DNA of 64,000 bases from Hippophae tibetana (taxonomy: Eukaryota > Streptophyta > Magnoliopsida > Rosales > Elaeagnaceae). How positions within the stretch are numbered: the first letter of the stretch is position 1; the number at the start of each line of letters is the position of its first letter. The translations under genes and the position numbers were made by a program. Where the stretch lies: positions 72,299,340-72,363,339 of the forward strand of contig CM072812.1 of NCBI GenBank assembly GCA_037013495.1, given 5' to 3'. Below, piece after piece: positions 34,700-49,100 of the stretch. The notes under the pieces were generated by a model that ran no database searches, had not been told where the DNA came from, and was given only the letters and a program-made list of their open reading frames with translations.

Positions 34700-35940
34700 A
34701 TCTAGCAAAGTGTTTCTCCACAAATCAATGGATATTACTCACCATTTTTCTAAGAGGAAAGATGCCACAAGGAGGTGTTATTTCCTTGATAAGTCTAGCA
34801 TAAATGACACCCTAACAAGTATGGATATTACTCACCACAAATGCTTGGATGCTAAACAATGCCACAAAGGTTGCAATCCCTTGATAAGTTACTTAAAGAG
34901 GAACAAAGAGCATGAATGAGCTCTCAAATTATCTGAAAAATCAAATTTCATTCAAATTGTAAAATTTCAGCAGCTGAGTTGCTCTTAAGTATTTATAGGA
35001 TACAAATAAACCCTAAACTCTATTACATCACAACTTTTGATCTCGTCCAAGGGTTGAAAATAAAAATAGCCAAAAAACACAAAAGGTAGTAGAAAACATG
35101 GAGAAAAATGAGATAGCTCACTACAAAAGGAATCCTATGAAAATATTACATCTTAACCATTGATTTCATCCAAGGGCTGAAAAGAAAACTACTCAAAATC
35201 AGTCCCAATGGCACAGCAAAAATGGAGTAGCTGAGAACAAAGGAATCCCAATAAAATATTACATCTTAACCTTTGTTGTCATCCAAGGGCTGAAATGAAA
35301 GTTGCCCAAATTAGTCCAAATGGCACAATAATGTACCTAGTTTTCTTTTGCCAATTTCACCATAATTTTCATCCTAGGCTTGTCCCAATTCTTGCACTCC
35401 CAATTTGGGTTATTTGGTTATGAATGACCTTATTAATGAACCCATTTAAAGCCTTTTCAAGTTATGTCCTCTTAGACCTTATGATTGGTCCACTTGAGAT
35501 TTGTTTGGCTCCATGATTCTCATCATATGGTAAGATCTTAAGTTCTTAAATTATTGAAAGTTGGGATTATATATCCTATTTTTAAAAGTTCTTGAGTCGT
35601 ATATGTTGTCATAGAGAAATATGATATTACAATAGTTTAAAATTGTTTAAAATGTTGATAATAAAATTGTGGTCACAAAGGACACAAATAAATAAAAATA
35701 TTTTTAAGAACTTAAATTCATTTTTGCAATATATTAACTTATGTAAGAACTAAATTACATATATTTGTATATTTTAAACTTTAAAAAAAAACTAATTTTT
35801 TAACATAAAATTAAAATACACGAGTATTAGTTAGCACACAATATAATTATAATAAATATGTATATCTTTCAATTAAGTATATTAAAATTGTTAAGTTCAA
35901 AGACTTTTAACACTAAATTTACTTCTAACATTTTACTTTG
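34700..35940. repeat. LTR-like non-coding region with internal tandem repeats
   Basis: The phrase 'tggatattactcacca' occurs at about 34726 and 34824. From about 35020 to 35330 a module ending 'TCCAAGGGcTGAAAa' repeats three times (core starts 35046, 35169 and 35282; spacing 123 and 113 bp), with 'tattacatcttaacc' before it. TATA-like 'tatttatagg' lies near 34991. The region follows directly on the decayed gypsy RT and may be an LTR inserted there. 35570-35940 is plain AT-rich DNA. Confidence 0.5.
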
Positions 35941-35944
35941 TTAA

Positions 35945-36945
35945 GGGCACGTTTGGTTTGCATAATGAAAAATAATGATTATAGTAATAAAATTGAATAT
36001 AAGTAAAATAATATTATTATTACAGTGTTTAGTTGACTATTAAAATAAAAAATGAATTAATATTGTAATGTTTAGTTTATAAATCGAAATGAAATGAAAA
36101 ACACTTTATATTACCTTATTACTCGTATATTTAGTGAAATTTAAATAATATTATTTAATTATTATTTTCTTCGTCATATAAAATCATTATTAAATATTAT
36201 TATATAATCTTTAAAAAAATTAAAAAAAATAATTTTTAATAATTTTTTATTTCATATTATTTGCAAAATAATACACATATATTAATATAGAGTAATGAAG
36301 TTCTATCATATTAACACTGAATATCACATAATCAAAATTAGAAAAAAAATTTAAAATTTAGAGTTTAAGATTTAAGGTTTTAGAGTTTATATTTTTAAAA
36401 TTTAAGAACAAAATTAGAATTATATATTTTTATGTAATGGGGAGGAAATAGAATAACAATTTCCGAAAGAGATGGTAGAATAACAATTCTATATCTTTTA
36501 AGAATTGTTTTCATTTCATTCTATATTTATAACACAATCAAATGTAGAAATATATGGAAACAATTTTATTCTCGGTTTTATTTGTTTTAACAAAATATGA
36601 CCATAAAGTACAAATTAAACACTAAGTAAAGATAAAAATACATTTAGGATCCTTTATTGATGGCAAAAATGATACTTAGATTTATACTTATTTTTATAAT
36701 AGATTAGTCTTATGAAAAAGTATAAATGTAATATTTATTTAATATAATTTTAAATTTTTTTAATAACATTAATTACAAATTGTTATAATTTAAATATAAA
36801 GAATTAAAAATATAATTATGAAATTATTTTATTATAACAATAAAATTAAATTATTATAAAAATAAATATTATTTTTAAAATAAATGCTGTAGCTAATACA
36901 TCAAGAAAATATAATTTGAAATAAATGGAAGGATCTAGGTCCTGC
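35945..36945. other. AT-rich stretch, possible remnant of a small hAT-type element
   Basis: 'GGGCACGTTTGGTTTGC' at 35944-35960 resembles the end of a widespread plant MITE group, followed by the usual AT-rich body with 'aataatgattatag' words. A matching inverted end was not found. No gene. Confidence 0.3.
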
Positions 36946-36949
36946 AAAT

Positions 36950-37185
36950 CGTGTAAAGAACTTGGGAACTCTATCTAAATGTAGCGATTAGTGGCAAAGC
37001 CATCCACAAAATACCAATCTGTGGTAGGCGTCGCGTCTCTGTGATCCACTTTTGAACCATAGCTAGTTCGCTACCTCTGTTTTAGCTTTAGGCCTTAACT
37101 TGACGAAAACAAATAAGAAAAAGCACCACACAAGTCCACAAGTCGTCAACAAAAAAAAAAAAAAAAAAAAAAGAACTGCAGAGCC
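36950..37185 (+). promoter_or_regulatory. Promoter/5' leader of the 126-residue gene
   Basis: Composition changes from AT-rich to mixed at about 36940 and stays so up to the ATG at 37186. A 22-base poly(A) run lies at 37151-37172, just upstream of the start codon. No clear TATA box. Confidence 0.4.
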
Positions 37186-40100
37186 ATGTCTCGAAAAGGA
37201 GGACCCTCTGCATCACTGCAAAATAATGTTCCGTGGAGAGCGTCTAATGCAAAACCCGTCCCAAGAATTCACCAATCTCCTATTCTCTGCGTGCCCAATA
37301 ATCCTACTTCCATTTATGCCTTATCTGTCATGAAGGTTTGTTTTGTTCTTAACATCTCTTTCTTTCATGTGTATTGTTTCATGTACTTACTATTTGTTTG
37401 TTGAATTTGTCTCAAATGGGACACTCCTGTAGCAACCTGACTCGATAGGAAATGGGTTAGCGACGGAAGCGATAGTGGAATCGGCAGGTCCTGATTGTAT
37501 TGTTCCTGGGCAGATTACTCCCATCAGATTACTTGGTCTTAAGGTAACTTTTTTTTCCCTCTGTTCCTCTTTTTGAATTTCATTTGGTTCATTTTGTTGA
37601 TTCTTGGAATTTTTATTTTTTTATTTGAGAATTTTGAATTGTTGAAATAACGTGTTGTTGGGGTTCCTTTTTTTTTGGTCCAGTTATTATGTAATTCAGT
37701 TGATTGTTGTTCTGACATCTGTGACCACTTTTTTATGATGCGGAAACAAGTTGTGGAGTTGCCCAGAGCTAGTAGTCACTTAATCAAACAATGAGCAACT
37801 AGATAACCTAATGGAAACCAATCCGTAAACAATAATATTAACGCAACCCAAACCAATTAATCCACAAGGAAAATAATGAGTAAGAAAATAATAAATGAAT
37901 ACACTAGATGTGATATGGTTTATCTCCAAAATTATAAAATTTACATCCACAATTCAAACACCCAAACAATATTCTACTATGATTGAAAGAGGATTATAGC
38001 TTATGCTTCTCAACAAACAACAGAATCTACTTTCTCATCATAGAAGTATCAACCAATCCCAATTTAGCCTCAATAATTTCTCCAAGCCTCACACTCAGAT
38101 ACACTTAAATTCTAATGCTAACAATGGATTGGAAAAGAGAGAATATATAAACTTCAAGAGTTACTCAAGAAAACCAAACGTTCTTAACTACCTCCAAAAT
38201 AGAAATGCCTATTCTTCCTTGCCTCTCTTGTTCTCTCTAGTCACTCTAATTCTCTCACCAATAACTCTATGGCACAAATGAATGTTTATATACACTCCCA
38301 ATGCCAATTACAAGAAAGCTCATTCATTTTTAAGCCTCTTAACCTAAAACCCGTGCGAATTTCTTTAATTTCCATGTGAAATCTGATGTCTCGATCATTC
38401 ATCTCCTTTCTCCATTACTCGTGCTAGTAAATTTGGAAAAACAGAAACTATGCAAAAAGGGGAGGTCAGAGAATGCTCGGAGGGGGATCACTCCATACAT
38501 ATGGGGATTAGGGTGATCAATCCTTCTACTTATATAGCTCGGATCCAAACGCCCAAAAACCATCTTGTTCTTCCTCCACACATGTTATGCTTTTAGTCCA
38601 ATCTCTGATGCTTAATCAACCACATTCATTCTTAAACATACCAATGAATTTGCATCACATATCACAAAATCTTTCATATTCTTTTATTCATCTTTTAATT
38701 ATATTTCCTCTTTTTTCTTGGAGGGGCATAATGATGTGGAACGGAATGGGAAGAGTAATGGGAAAAAGGAAAGAGAAGGAGGAACTAGGATTATAGATAG
38801 TACAATTGGGATTCACGAAGGAGAGGAAATGATAATTTGGTTGAAATTTATATTCATTCAATAATTCAAGTTTGATTATAATAACATAAAGAGACAGTAC
38901 TAGGTTAGGACTATTTTAGAGGACTACTTTGGTAACAAAATAGAATATAGTATCTAATTCATAACCTTAATTTGAAAACCAATGATAGATAGACATAAAA
39001 TCTTAATAATTTAATTTTTTGTAAATATCCTAATTTATCTTGTCCTTTATTCTTGGGTCAGTACTTTTGAGATACTCAAATTCTTATTTTAGTACCTTAT
39101 TTGACCCATATTTTTAATTGGGACACATAATTTAGGTTATTGGTTTACTTTTTTTGGGGGCAAATTCAACACTAGTTTGTATCTTTGAGCAACCCAAATT
39201 CATTAAGATTAATATTGAGATTTATCAAAATGTGTACCACAAGTAACCTAAATTAGGGTTTTTAGCATGCCTAAGTTGAGAATATGGGGTCAAATCACAT
39301 TGACAAACCAAAAGAAAAAGAAGTTTTGTAAGATTTGACGGTATTAAGAACCTAAAGTAAGAAGAAAGGTTTTTTTTGTCGTTAACAATTAACCTTTTTA
39401 ACATTTTACAAACAATATGTTGGTTGGGGGGCTCGAAGTGGCCCCTTATTTAACAAAAGGTGCTCATTTGTCTCCTTATTATCATTGTGGTATCTATTTG
39501 GTTCCTATATTTATTTAAGGTAATTTATTGGTCTAATTTTAAATAGTAAATCCAATTTGTGGGTAAAGTATGTCACGTGACATGCACTTGACATTTTGAT
39601 GAGGGATGGGTGGTCGTTTTATATGGTTTCCCACCTGTGAAACAATTGATGAAGAAACCTCTAATGGTTCTCCTATTTAACAAAAGGTACCTACTTGTCC
39701 CTCTATTGTCAATGTGGCATCTATTTGGCTCCTACATTTAATTCAAGTTACTTCATTGGTCAAATTTTAAACGGTAAATCAAATTTTTTTAGGCTAAATT
39801 TGGTCATTTTGATGGGGGCAGAGATTCATTCAATACACCTACTGTCTATACACTCCCACACCCAAATTTGCCTGCCTGATTTTTGAATTCCCAGCTGCTT
39901 CATAAAAGATAATCTCTCAGCAACATACATTACATTTTTAATGGGCTACCAAATTATAATACCAGATTTCCTTGCATAATGTTCAAAGTACATTACATTG
40001 CAGCCATAGAAGTTCTATCCAAAATATAATACATATTCAGTAGCATATCAAAATGCATAACAGAGTTTCAAAATAATCCCAAAGACATCAAGCAGTTCTT

Positions 40101-43100
40101 TGGAATTTGGATGGGCTACCAACAACCTCTGTACCAGATTTCCTTTTTCATCTTCTCCACTTTTCCATCCACTTCAGATTGGACTTGATTTTATTGGCCT
40201 TTGTCTTGTTGTCTACATTGCTATCTTTTAAGCTTTTACCCATTTTAACTAATATTCACTTTTTTTTCTTGCAATATTCTTCTAAGCGCTCATTTAAGAC
40301 TCAATTGTCATGAAAACTTAGCCCTTTTGACTGATAGAATCGAATACAAAGTTTTGTTTGGTGTGAAGAAAAGGCTCAAAGGGGGGCTAAAAAAGGCAAA
40401 TGGTTCAAAGGGGCTGGCTGAAAAAACATAATTTTTTTTAATTCTAATTATAATACCGAATTAAAATGACCACCTTGTCCTCACCAAAATGTCACGTGCG
40501 CCTCACGTGACAAACTTGACCTAAAAATTAGATTTATTGTTTAAAATTGGACCAATGAGGTACCTTAAATTAAATGTATGGACCAAATAGATACCACATT
40601 AACAATATAGGGACAAGTGGGTACCTTTTGTTAAATAGATAGACCACTATATTATCGGGCCCTCATTTGAGCATGAGAGTGTGAAGGCATGCTGAAATCT
40701 TTCCTTATTCTCTTTTAGAATGGAGTTATTCTTTGTATCTATTGATTATAAGTTGTGTTAATCTTATTACCTAATTTGTATATGTTATAATGTTGGTGGT
40801 TTTATACTTTGTGTCTTAATAGCTACTAAATGCAGTAGTTTTCGTTTTCTTCTTCCTTCATATGTTAGAAAGCATATTTCATGATCTCTTTCCTATAATG
40901 TTTATAGCGTATCATATGCTCAGAATTATTTTTCCTGTGGCTACAAGATTGATACATGCATATGCTGCTTGTGTGCGCAGACGTAGGCGCACGTGGGCGC
41001 AAAGGCAGATACACTAGTGCAGAGGTGGTTACACGGGCTGTGACCGGTGGGAAGGGGTACCACTAGGCCATTAGGGGACTGTAGCACCTATTTTTGTTTT
41101 CTTCATTTTCTTTGTAAGGTTATATATATCCAAAGAGATGAAATAAAGGATATTAGAAAATATATACTTAGCTCCTTCTCTTCTCTGCTTCTTCTTCCCC
41201 ACAAATTCTTCATATCAGTGGTATCAAAACCATGGATACCCGTGGCAAGTCTAATGTCGAATTTCGCAATGAGGTATTGGAAACTTTCGCTCAACATGAG
41301 TCTAGCTTCGATCAAGTGGGTGCTACCTTACAAGCAGTGCTCACTGAGTTGCAGGCGTTGCGCGCCTCTCGAACTTCCTCTGAGATTAACCCCTTTGTGA
41401 GGGAGGAAACCTCACTTCCACACCCACATACTTCTAAACCCAACTTTGACCACCAGCGCCCCAACTTTGACCACTAACGCTCACATCTGAAGCTATCGTT
41501 TCTAACATTTACTGGCGAGGACCCAATTGGCTGGATTTATAAGGCAGAATAATACTTCGAATTCACCAACATTGCACCAGAACAAGTGCAGTTGGCTTCA
41601 TTCCACCTTGAAGGTATTGTCCTACAATGCCATCGGTGGCTCACTAAGTTTTGTGGACCACTTACCTGGGAAGAATTCATCAAGGCTGTACAATTGTGAT
41701 TTGGTCCAATGGATTATGAGGATCCTTTTGAGGCCTTGACTCGCCTTAAGCAAACCACAAGTATAGCCATTTATAAGGAAGCCTTTGAGAAGCTCTCCCA
41801 CAGAGTTGATGGCTTACTAGAAGAGTTTCTGATCGATTGATTTATTGTTGGACTAAGAGATGAAATCCGAATTGATATCAAGATCAAGCAACCCTGAACG
41901 TTGACTAATGTTATAGGGGTGGCAAGATTGATCGAAGAAAGGAGTCAACTACAGAGGAAGACAACCCAATTTCCTCGTTACCGACCAACATCAGTGACAT
42001 CAAGGGCCTCGCCTAACACCATAGTTGGTGTGTTAGGACCTCCACCCTAACAATGTTTAATCCCAGCTTTAACAGCTCAACCAATGACCTTTCGGCGAAT
42101 TACCAACCAAGAAACACATAAACGTCGAGACAAGGGATTATGTTACTACTGTGATGAGAAATTTGTTGCTGGCTATTGTTGTGCAGGGCCACAACTATTT
42201 ATGATGGAGGATTCAACCCAGGATCACACAAATGACTTTGAAGAAACCCTATCGGAGCCAAAACATCACAAAGTGATACCTGAAATTTTCTTCCATGCCA
42301 TGGTAGGCACTGAACACTCACAAATCATACGCATCATGGGGAAGTTGAAAAATAAGAAGGTATTAGTACTGATAGATGGAGGTAGTACACATAATTTTAT
42401 AATCAAACCTTAACTTCTTAGTTTGGATTGACCATACTAAAGGGTAAGAAACTAGAGGTAATGATGGCTAACCGTTTAGAATGTGTTGGGCAATGTTGCA
42501 ACCTCACCATTCAAGGGTATCCAGTCACTGCAAATTATTATGTTCTTCTAGTTGCAGCATGCCAATTGGTCTTAGGGGTCCAATGGCTTGAAACCTTTGA
42601 TCCCATTGAGATGGATTATAAGAAACTCACCATAAGTTTCACGGTAAAAGGGATCTCTCATACGTTCCAAGGGTTAGGACGAGCCAACATTACAGCTCTG
42701 ACCAGCAAAGAATTCAATGGTCTACAAGGCATCGGGTTTTTTCTCTAGATAATTCTTGCTAGCAACCCCAATGGTCAATCCAAGGCATACCCCCAAAGAT
42801 AGGTAAGCTATTGGTTGAGTTTCCTTAGGTATTTGAATCTTCAACCAGCTTACTACCAAGGCGATTGCATGATCATCGAATTCCCTTGCAACCTGGCTCA
42901 GGACTGGTAAACGTGCGACCCTATCGTTACCCTTATTATCAAAAAACTGAAATAGAAAAAATGGTGCAGGAGCTCTTACAATCCAGTTTGATAAGGCCAA
43001 GTAAAAGCCCTTTTTCATCACCAGTCTTGTTGGTTAAGAAGGTAGATGAGCTCGGCGGTTTTGTGTGGACTATAGGGCTCTTAATGCAATCATTGTCAAG

Positions 43101-46100
43101 GATAAGTATCCTATACCTGTCATTGATGAATTATTAGATGAACTTCATGGGGCCAAGATCTACTCCAAATTGGATCTACAGTTCAAGGTACCATCAAATA
43201 AGGGTTCATAAAGATGACACTCCTAAGACAACCTTCAGGACGCATGAAGGCCATTATGAATTCTTGGTGATGCCATTTGGCCTCACCAACACCCTAAAGT
43301 CTCATGAATGATCTCTTTCGGCCTTATCTCAAGAAATTCATCTTGGTTTTCTTCGATGATATTCTAGTATACTACAGATCATGGAAAGACCATAGCCTGC
43401 ATCTACAAACTGTTCTATAGATACTAGCAGCTAACAATTTGTTTGTCAAACCATCTAAGTGTCATTTTGGTGTGTTACAGGTGGAATACTTGGGTCACCT
43501 TATTTCAGAACAAGGAGTCTCGGTTGATCCAGCAAAAGTTCATGCTATCATTGAATGACCAACACCAACCACAGCAAAAAGAGTCAAACGGTTCCTTAGA
43601 TTGGTAGGTTATTATAGAAAATTCATTCGCCAGTTTGGGGGAATAGTAGCAACCTTAACCAGTCTATTGAGTAAGGAGGGTTCCAATGGAATGAGGCTAC
43701 AATAATGGTCTTCCAACAATTGAAAGAAGCTTTAACCTCCCTTCCTATATTACGCCTACCAGACTTCACTCAACGATTTGTGATCGAATGTGATGCCAGT
43801 GGAATTGGCCTCGGGGCCGTCCTTACCCAAGAAAATAGACCAGTGGCTTATTTCAGTATTGCACTCAAGGGTCAGCCTTAGCATTATTTACTTATGAGAA
43901 GGAAATGCTAGCCGTTGTTAAGGCCATCAAGATATGGTGTCCATACTTACTTGGAAGACCATTCACAGTATGCACTGATCAAAAAAATCTCAAGTACCTA
44001 CTGGAACAATGGATCACAACACCACCGTAGGCTACCAAAACTACTTGGTTATGACTATGAAATTGAGTATAAATGTGGTTCAGAAAATCAGGGTGCAGAC
44101 TTCTTATCCTGTGTGGTGGATTTTCAATTTCTATCTATCTTTCAACTCCGAGCAAATTGGTGGTCCGTGCTCAAAAAGGAAGTCCAGCAACACCTTTTTT
44201 ATGAGAAACTCTTAGCCAAAATTTCCTCTTTAGATGTCCACAAGCTATGTCAACGTGATGGGGTATTTTTCAAGGGAGACAAGGTGTATTTGAGCTCATA
44301 ATCTTCCTTAATTCCATAGATATTAGCTGACTGCCACTTATCACCTATTGGGGGGGCACTTTGGGTTTTACAAAACTCTCTCTCGTATCAAACAGAATTT
44401 ATGTTGGTCTAACATATGCAAAAGGGTGAAGGAATTCTTGTGCTTTTGTGATGTATGTCAACAACTCAAGATTGATTGTATGAAACCAGCAGGATTGTTG
44501 CAACCCTTACCAGTTCTTACCAACATATGGGCTGAAATCTCAATGGATTTCATTGAAGGGTTACCACCCCAAAAGAAAATACCGTGATCATGGTAGTCGT
44601 AGATCGCCTGAGAAAATATGCCTATTTCATTTCCGTGAAACACCCATTTACTGTAATGATTGTGGCTAAGGAATTTGTGGCCAATGTAGTGTGTCTACAC
44701 AGCATTCCAACATCCATAGTGAGCGATTGAGATAAGGTATTTGAAGTTGTTTTTATTTTATAGAAAATTATTTCATTTATTTCTTAATATCAAATCTCTA
44801 TATATATACATTTGTTATGCCTAATATATTGTTAGAAGTCATTAGTATACAGCTACAAATCACCCTAAAAATCAGGAAACTAACATCCTGAAAACAAGGG
44901 TTGGTTCCACCCTGAAAATCAGGAAACTGTACTCCTAAAATCAGGGGTTGGTTCCACCCTGGAAATCAGGAAATTGACCATACTCCTAGGTTGATTTCCT
45001 ACACTCCCCCTCAAGCTAGGCGATATATGTTCTCCAAACCAAGTGCTATATTTAACTCTGTGAAATTAGGTCGAAACAATGCTTTAGTTAAGATATCTGC
45101 TACTTGTTGCCTAGATGGAACATAGTTGAGGGAGATCATATTGCTTTCAATTTTCTCACTGATGAAGTGTCTATCAATTTTCACATGTTTAGTTCGATCA
45201 TGTTGGACTGGATTTTTGGCAATTGCTGATTGGTTGTCACACATGATTCTAATAGATTTTGAATGTTCAACCTTGAGTTTGTATAGTAGTCGTTTTAGCC
45301 AAATTCCTTCACAGATACCCAAAGCCAATGCACGGAACTCAGTCTCGGCACTGATACGTGCTACCACTGCTTGCTTTTTGCTACGCCATGTCACCAAATA
45401 TCTCCAAATAAATGAGCAATATCCAAATGTGGATTTTCGATCACTAGGAGATCCAGCCTAATCAACGTCAGTATAAATTTTCAATCTCCTATTAATTGTT
45501 TTTTTAAACATGAGCCCCTTTCTGGGATCCTTCTTCAAGTATCTTAGAATACGATTTACTGCCTCCAAGTGTTCTACTGATGGGTTGCCAAGAAACTAAC
45601 TAACAACACTGACTGAAAAACTTATATCTGGACGTGTATAGGTCAAATAAATTAATTTGAAGAGGATGTTGAGTGCATAATCGAACGCCTTTTTTTGTGT
45701 AATAGGAAGATCTAACTCAGGGTCAGAACCAAGTTTTGGACTAGATTCTGCTTCATCTTGTAATCTTTCAGATTCAGTCTGGCTCAGGAGAGTTTCTTGG
45801 TTTTGCTGATTTTGTGTGGGCAAGTCAAGATTTCTCTTTCTTCCATAAACTTTTATGGCATCATTAGGAAGGAGAAGATGTCTAGGATAGACAATGGGAG
45901 ATTGATCAGGTTTGGTTTTTGAAGGAGAATCTAGAATGGGTATCAAGTTGGAAGAGGACAAGGTAATGGAGGGTAAATGAGATGATAAATTCGGTTCAAT
46001 GAGTGATGACCAATCCCAATTCTGCAATTCATTAGTGTGATTCTCCTCCTGAATTGCAGAATTAGAATAAAATGGAGTTTCTTCGAAGAAAGTAACGTCC

Positions 46101-49100
46101 ATGGAATGGTAAAATTTACGAGTGATGGGAGAGAAACATTTGTAGCCTTTTTGATTGGCTGAGTAACCAACGAAGATGTATTTAATGGCACGGGCATCAA
46201 GTTTGCCACGATATTGTGAATGAATATGGACAAAAACAATGCAACCAAAAACCTTGAAAGGAATTGGTGACACAAGTTGTAAGGTGGAATATCGACTCTG
46301 AAGTACTTGTAAAGGTGAATGAAAGTTGAGAACTCAAGAAGGCATTCGGTTGATCAAGTGTGTTGCAGTAAGAATGGCTTCACCCCAAAATTTTTTAGGA
46401 ACATTGGTTTGAAAAAGTAAAGTTCGGGTAACCTTAAGTATATGATGGTTTTTGCGTTCGGCTACACCGTTTTGTTATGGTGTGTCAACGCAGGAGCTTT
46501 GTTGGACAATACCATGTGATTTGAGATATCCACTAAGATCAGAATTAAAGAAATCCCTAGCATTATCAGTTTTTAGGATTTGAATATTGGCATTGAATTG
46601 AGTTTGGATCATGGCATGAAAAAGTGGAAATATGTGCTTGGTTTTAGATTTGTCTTTCATAAGAAATGTCCAACATAATCGAATATGATCATCAACTAAC
46701 AGTAAGAACCATCGAGCACTAGTAATACTGGGAACGCGACATGGTCCCCAAATGTCACCGTGAATAAGGAAAAAGGGGTGACTTGGTTTATGCATGCGTG
46801 GTGAAAAAGTGTTTCGAGTATGTTTTGTCAACTGACAAACTTCACAATGAAATAAATTGGGATTTTTATAGATGAATAAGGATGGAAACAAACATTTTAA
46901 ATACGAAAAATTTGAATGACCTAGACGAAAATGCCACATCATGATTTCACTTTCCCTATTAGTATGACTCTGAGACTTAAGATTATAACTCAATTGACAT
47001 TGATGACTAACAGAATGGTTTGAAGGAGTGTTGATATCAAGAACATAGATGCCTGCACGTAAATCAGTACCGCCAATCATTTTCCCCGAGCTCAGGTCCT
47101 AAAAACACAAGATTTAGCCAAGAATTTAGTTTCACAGTTAAGGTCATGATTTAATCTACTAACTGATATGAGATTGCAGCAAAATCCAGGCATAAATAAC
47201 ACAAATTTGAGAGTGAGGTTGTTTGAGAGGCAAATGGTCCCTGTTCCGACCACTGTGGTGCGAGTGTCATTAGCGACACACACTGTTTGAAGTCTGTTGC
47301 AAGGTGAGTAGGTTGTGAAAAATGATTGATCACTTGTCATGTGATTGGAGGCACCTGAGTCTACTATCCAAAATGAGGAGGAAAATTTTCCAACATGCTT
47401 TGTTGAATTACTGGAAATATGTGTGGAGTTATTCCTGTTACTACTAAATGTGGTGTTGATATTTGCCTTTTGTATAAGTTGTTAGAGAAGTTCTAACTGT
47501 TCCTTAGTGAATGGGATAGGATTACTAGAAAATACACTTGAGTTTTGAGGCTGGGTTTGTACTGATGGTTGGAGAGACTGGAACTGAAAAGATGCAGGCC
47601 GAAGTAGCTCTCCTTGAGGACTAGTACTGTTAAAAGGAGAAGCAGAAACATTAATAGCTGCACTGTTAAATAGACCACCAAAAGGATTATGTTTAAGAGC
47701 AGGATCAAGAATGGATCCAAGCTCAAAGCTGCCTGAATTTCCCATATTGAATTCAGTTCTGTTACTTGTCTTTGGAACTTCCTCATCCATGTCATGTTCC
47801 AGTGTACTAAGAACATTTAAACTTTCAGTTTTTTCATAGCTCTCATGCCCAAAAACTGAAACTTGAGTTGGAAACTGAAAAGGTGCATTCCCTGCCTGAG
47901 TATTTGACATTATACTAAGTGAACTTACAAAACTAGTTGAACAAGAGGCTAAGAGCAGCAGTTTATGAGCCTAAGGCTCTGATACTATGAAACTGTTTTT
48001 ATTTTACAGAAAATTACTTCATTTATTTCTTAATATCAAATCTCTATATATATACATTTGTTATGCTTAATATACTGTTGGAAGTCATTAGTATACAGCT
48101 ACAAATCACCCTAAAAATCAGGAAATTAACATCCTGAAAACAAGTGTTGGTTCTATCCTGAAAATCAGGAAATTGCACTCCTAAAATTAGGGGTTGGTTC
48201 CACCCTGGAAATCTGGAAACTGACTATACTCTTAGGTTGATTTCCTACAGTATTCATCAGTTTATTTTGGCGAGCCTTGTTCTAACTGTAAGGAACCAAA
48301 TTATGCATGAGCTCAAGCTACCATCTCCAAACAAACAGTTAGACAAAGGTTGTCAACCGCACTTTGGAGCAATATTTACGTTGCTTTATTGGGGAGCAAC
48401 CAAGGCAATAGGTTGAGTGGATACCCTAGGCTGAATTCAGCTATAACACCTCAACACATTTCTCTACCAAAATGACTCCATTTGAAGCAGTTTATAGCAT
48501 TCCACCACCACGTCTATTAGCTTATGTTCCAGGGACCTCCCACGTCTAAGCAATGGATGAATACCTACGTAATCGATACACCATTATATGTGACTTGCAC
48601 CATAACCTTTTACAGGCTCAGAATTGAATGAAATGTTAGGTTGATGAACACCGACGAGAGATCTTTTTTGAAGTGGGAGATTATGTGTACCTAAAACTCC
48701 AACCTTATAGACAAACTTCAGTGGTTTTTCGCTCTTCCATGAAACTCGTTCCACGTTTCTATGATCCTTACAAAATAGTAGCTTGGATTGGTGCAGTAGC
48801 CTACAAGTTGGCCTTGCCCTCTTATTCCCAAATTCACAACGTTTTCCATGTCAGTCTGCTCAAAAAACACTTGAGACCCTACGCACCAACCCTACTTCAG
48901 CTTCCCCCAATCTCAAACAATTCTATGGTGCTTCCCCAACCAGAAGCCATTTTGGCTTGAAGAGTGATCCAGAAAGGGAAGTATCGGCCCAAGCTTGAAA
49001 TCCTTGTGAAATGGGCAGGTGCACCGACAGAGGATACCACCTGGGAGAATGAATGGTGTTTCACCAAAACCTATCCTGATTTTATCATTGTGGACAAGGA

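Larger units (their letters stand above)
44737..48254 (-). mobile_element. Ty1/copia element nested in the chromovirus integrase
   Basis: LTRs of 262 bp at 44742-45003 and 47988-48249, flanked by GTATT (44737-44741 and 48250-48254). Just left of the right LTR the plus strand reads GGCTCTGATACTA, i.e. a tRNA-Met primer site on the minus strand; a polypurine tract (GAGGGGGAGTGT, minus strand) adjoins the left LTR. Coding remnants on the minus strand are gag, pre-integrase/integrase and RNase H; most of the RT segment is absent. The LTRs differ at about 19 of 262 sites (about 7%), so it is younger than the chromovirus it sits in. Broken. Confidence 0.92.

Noticed and set aside
38003-38281. 92-codon frame in intron 2
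   Set aside because: Low-complexity Asn/Ser/Leu composition, no motif, within an LTR-like non-coding stretch.
45126-45461. 111-codon plus-strand frame
   Set aside because: Antisense shadow of the copia RNase H piece.
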